Assembly (NCBI GenBank): GCA_934876235.1
Contig: CAKXKM010000090.1
Span: 1-6,863 of the forward strand
DNA length: 6,863 nt
Origin: Collinsella sp. AF02-46-1
GTDB taxonomy: Bacteria > Actinomycetota > Coriobacteriia > Coriobacteriales > Coriobacteriaceae
Direction of reading: 5' to 3'
The notes below the pieces were generated by a model. It was not told the DNA's origin. It did no database searches and worked only from the letters and a program-made list of their open reading frames with translations. How positions within the stretch are numbered: the stretch's first letter is position 1; each line of letters opens with the position of its first letter. This document shows positions 5,961-6,863 of the stretch, piece by piece. Position numbers and translations under genes: made by a program.

Positions 5961-6863
5961 ATGGGATTCCCCGAGGGTTTCTATTGGGGTGGCGCTACCG
6001 CCGCCAATCAGTTTGAGGGCGCTTGGAACGTGGACGGCCGCGGTCCGTCGGTCGACGACCACTTCTTGGGCGGCAGCTACAAGGAACCGCGCCAGATTAC
6101 GATCGACATCGACCCCAACCGCTTCTACCCCAATCATGACGGCATCGATTTCTACCATCACTACGAGGAGGACATCGCGCTGTTCGCCGAGATGGGCTTC
6201 AACATGTTCCGCATGTCCATCTCTTGGAGCCGCATCTTCCCCAACGGCGACGACGCCGAGCCCAACGAGGCCGGCCTCGCCTTTTACGACCGCGTCTTCG
6301 ACTGCCTGCGCGCTCACAATATCGAGCCGCTCGTGACCCTGTCGCACTACGAGATGCCCTATCACCTGGTCGAGAAATACAACGGCTGGGCGAGCCGCGA
6401 GCTCATCGGCTTCTTTGAGAAGTACTGCCAGACCGTCTTCGACCGCTATCAGGACAAGGTCAAGTTCTGGCTCACCTTCAACGAGATCAACTGCGGCACC
6501 CAGGACATGGGCAACCTCTTTGGGACCAGCATGATCCAGGGCTTTGAGGGCCCGGCTTCGGCGGTCCACACCATGCCGCAGGCCCGTATGCAGGCCCTGC
6601 ATCACCAGTTTGTCGCCAGCGGCCGCGTCGTGCGCTATGCCCACGAGCACTATCCGCAGTTTAAGATGGGCAACATGGACTGCTTCATCCTCTCCTATGC
6701 CGCCACGTGCGATCCGGCCGACGTGTTCGCCACGCAGCAGGAGATGAATACCATGAACTGGTACTGCTCCGATGTCCAGTGTAAAGGGGAATATCCGTTT
6801 TATGCGAAACGTATCTGGAAAGAAAACGGAGTGAGTCTGCATATGGAGCCGGGTGATCTGGAA
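5961..6863 (+). CDS. GH1 (6-phospho-)beta-glucosidase, 3' truncated by window edge
   Basis: The first 301 residues of a family 1 glycoside hydrolase (full members are about 470-480), open at the right edge. It begins MGFPEGFYWGGATAANQFEG, the usual GH1 start; the AANQ form is typical of 6-phospho-beta-glucosidases (AscB/BglA/CasB type). Further landmarks are FRMSISWSRIFPNG (83-96), LSHYEMP (127-133), and LTFNEIN with the acid/base Glu175 in the NE motif. The nucleophile ENG and the phosphate-binding C-terminal loop lie beyond the window, so phospho-specificity is not shown. It should hydrolyse beta-glucosides, probably phosphorylated on import by a PTS, in the cytosol. ATG 5961 follows AGGAGG with 5-base spacing; an in-frame ATG at 5943 lacks a ribosome site. 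From codon 275 (base 6783) codon usage changes sharply though the protein stays on family (see findings). Confidence 0.93.
   Translation, partial: MGFPEGFYWGGATAANQFEGAWNVDGRGPSVDDHFLGGSYKEPRQITIDIDPNRFYPNHDGIDFYHHYEEDIALFAEMGFNMFRMSISWSRIFPNGDDAEPNEAGLAFYDRVFDCLRAHNIEPLVTLSHYEMPYHLVEKYNGWASRELIGFFEKYCQTVFDRYQDKVKFWLTFNEINCGTQDMGNLFGTSMIQGFEGPASAVHTMPQARMQALHHQFVASGRVVRYAHEHYPQFKMGNMDCFILSYAATCDPADVFATQQEMNTMNWYCSDVQCKGEYPFYAKRIWKENGVSLHMEPGDLE
6783..6863 (+). other. Segment of atypical codon usage at the contig end
   Basis: The final 27 codons of the truncated GH1 gene have G or C at the third position in 12 of 27 codons, against 33 of 38 in the codons just before. All three Lys codons are AAA and three of four Glu codons are GAA; Gly uses GGG, GGA and GGT, and Arg uses CGT. 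Upstream the gene favours AAG, GAG, GGC and CGC. The reading frame and GH1 similarity continue without a break. The change point lies at about 6762-6783, in the stretch encoding NWYCSDVQ. It looks like sequence from a lower-GC relative. Confidence 0.6.

Noticed and set aside
5931..6842. A 303-codon minus-strand frame opposite the GH1 gene
   Set aside because: It is the antisense of an unmistakable GH1 sequence with a proper ribosome site and has no family features of its own.

Overview
The window looks like a short contig from a high-GC gut anaerobe. The strong G/C preference at third codon positions, the long antisense open frames this produces, and the gene content all fit a Coriobacteriia bacterium, most likely Collinsella. 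That placement is inference from sequence style; there is no rRNA or marker gene here to confirm it.

Layout. Bases 1-250 hold an unidentified open frame running off the left edge on the minus strand, then a short repeat cluster (tandem 15-bp copies, a 12-bp-arm palindrome and one copy of a 25-bp dispersed repeat). Bases 307-927 (+) encode an XRE-type helix-turn-helix protein fused to a desulfoferrodoxin / superoxide-reductase-like iron module. A long perfect-stem palindrome (971-1040) and a second copy of the 25-bp repeat (1044-1068) follow. Then come two minus-strand genes: a MurR/RpiR-family SIS-domain regulator (1071-1925) and, upstream of it, a large cytosolic glycoside hydrolase resembling GH106 alpha-L-rhamnosidases (2092-4683). 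Divergent from the hydrolase is an AraC-family regulator (4798-5790, +). Downstream of that, on the same strand, is a GH1 enzyme of the 6-phospho-beta-glucosidase type (from 5961), cut by the right edge.

How the genes may work together. The right two thirds read as a carbohydrate locus: an exo-acting rhamnosidase-like enzyme, a (phospho-)beta-glucosidase, a divergent AraC activator, and an RpiR regulator of the type that senses phosphosugars. A plausible but unproven substrate class is rhamnosyl-glucosides such as those on plant flavonoids. No transporter or PTS component is in the window. The XRE-desulfoferrodoxin gene is convergent to this locus and probably independent of it; it looks like an iron- or redox-responsive regulator.

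Most worth a second look: (i) the XRE-desulfoferrodoxin fusion, which keeps all the expected metal ligands but apparently not the catalytic Glu-Lys pair of superoxide reductase; (ii) an abrupt, in-frame codon-usage break inside the GH1 gene at about 6780, suggesting a chimeric assembly end or a recombination junction; (iii) the related palindromic and direct repeats that bracket the XRE gene.
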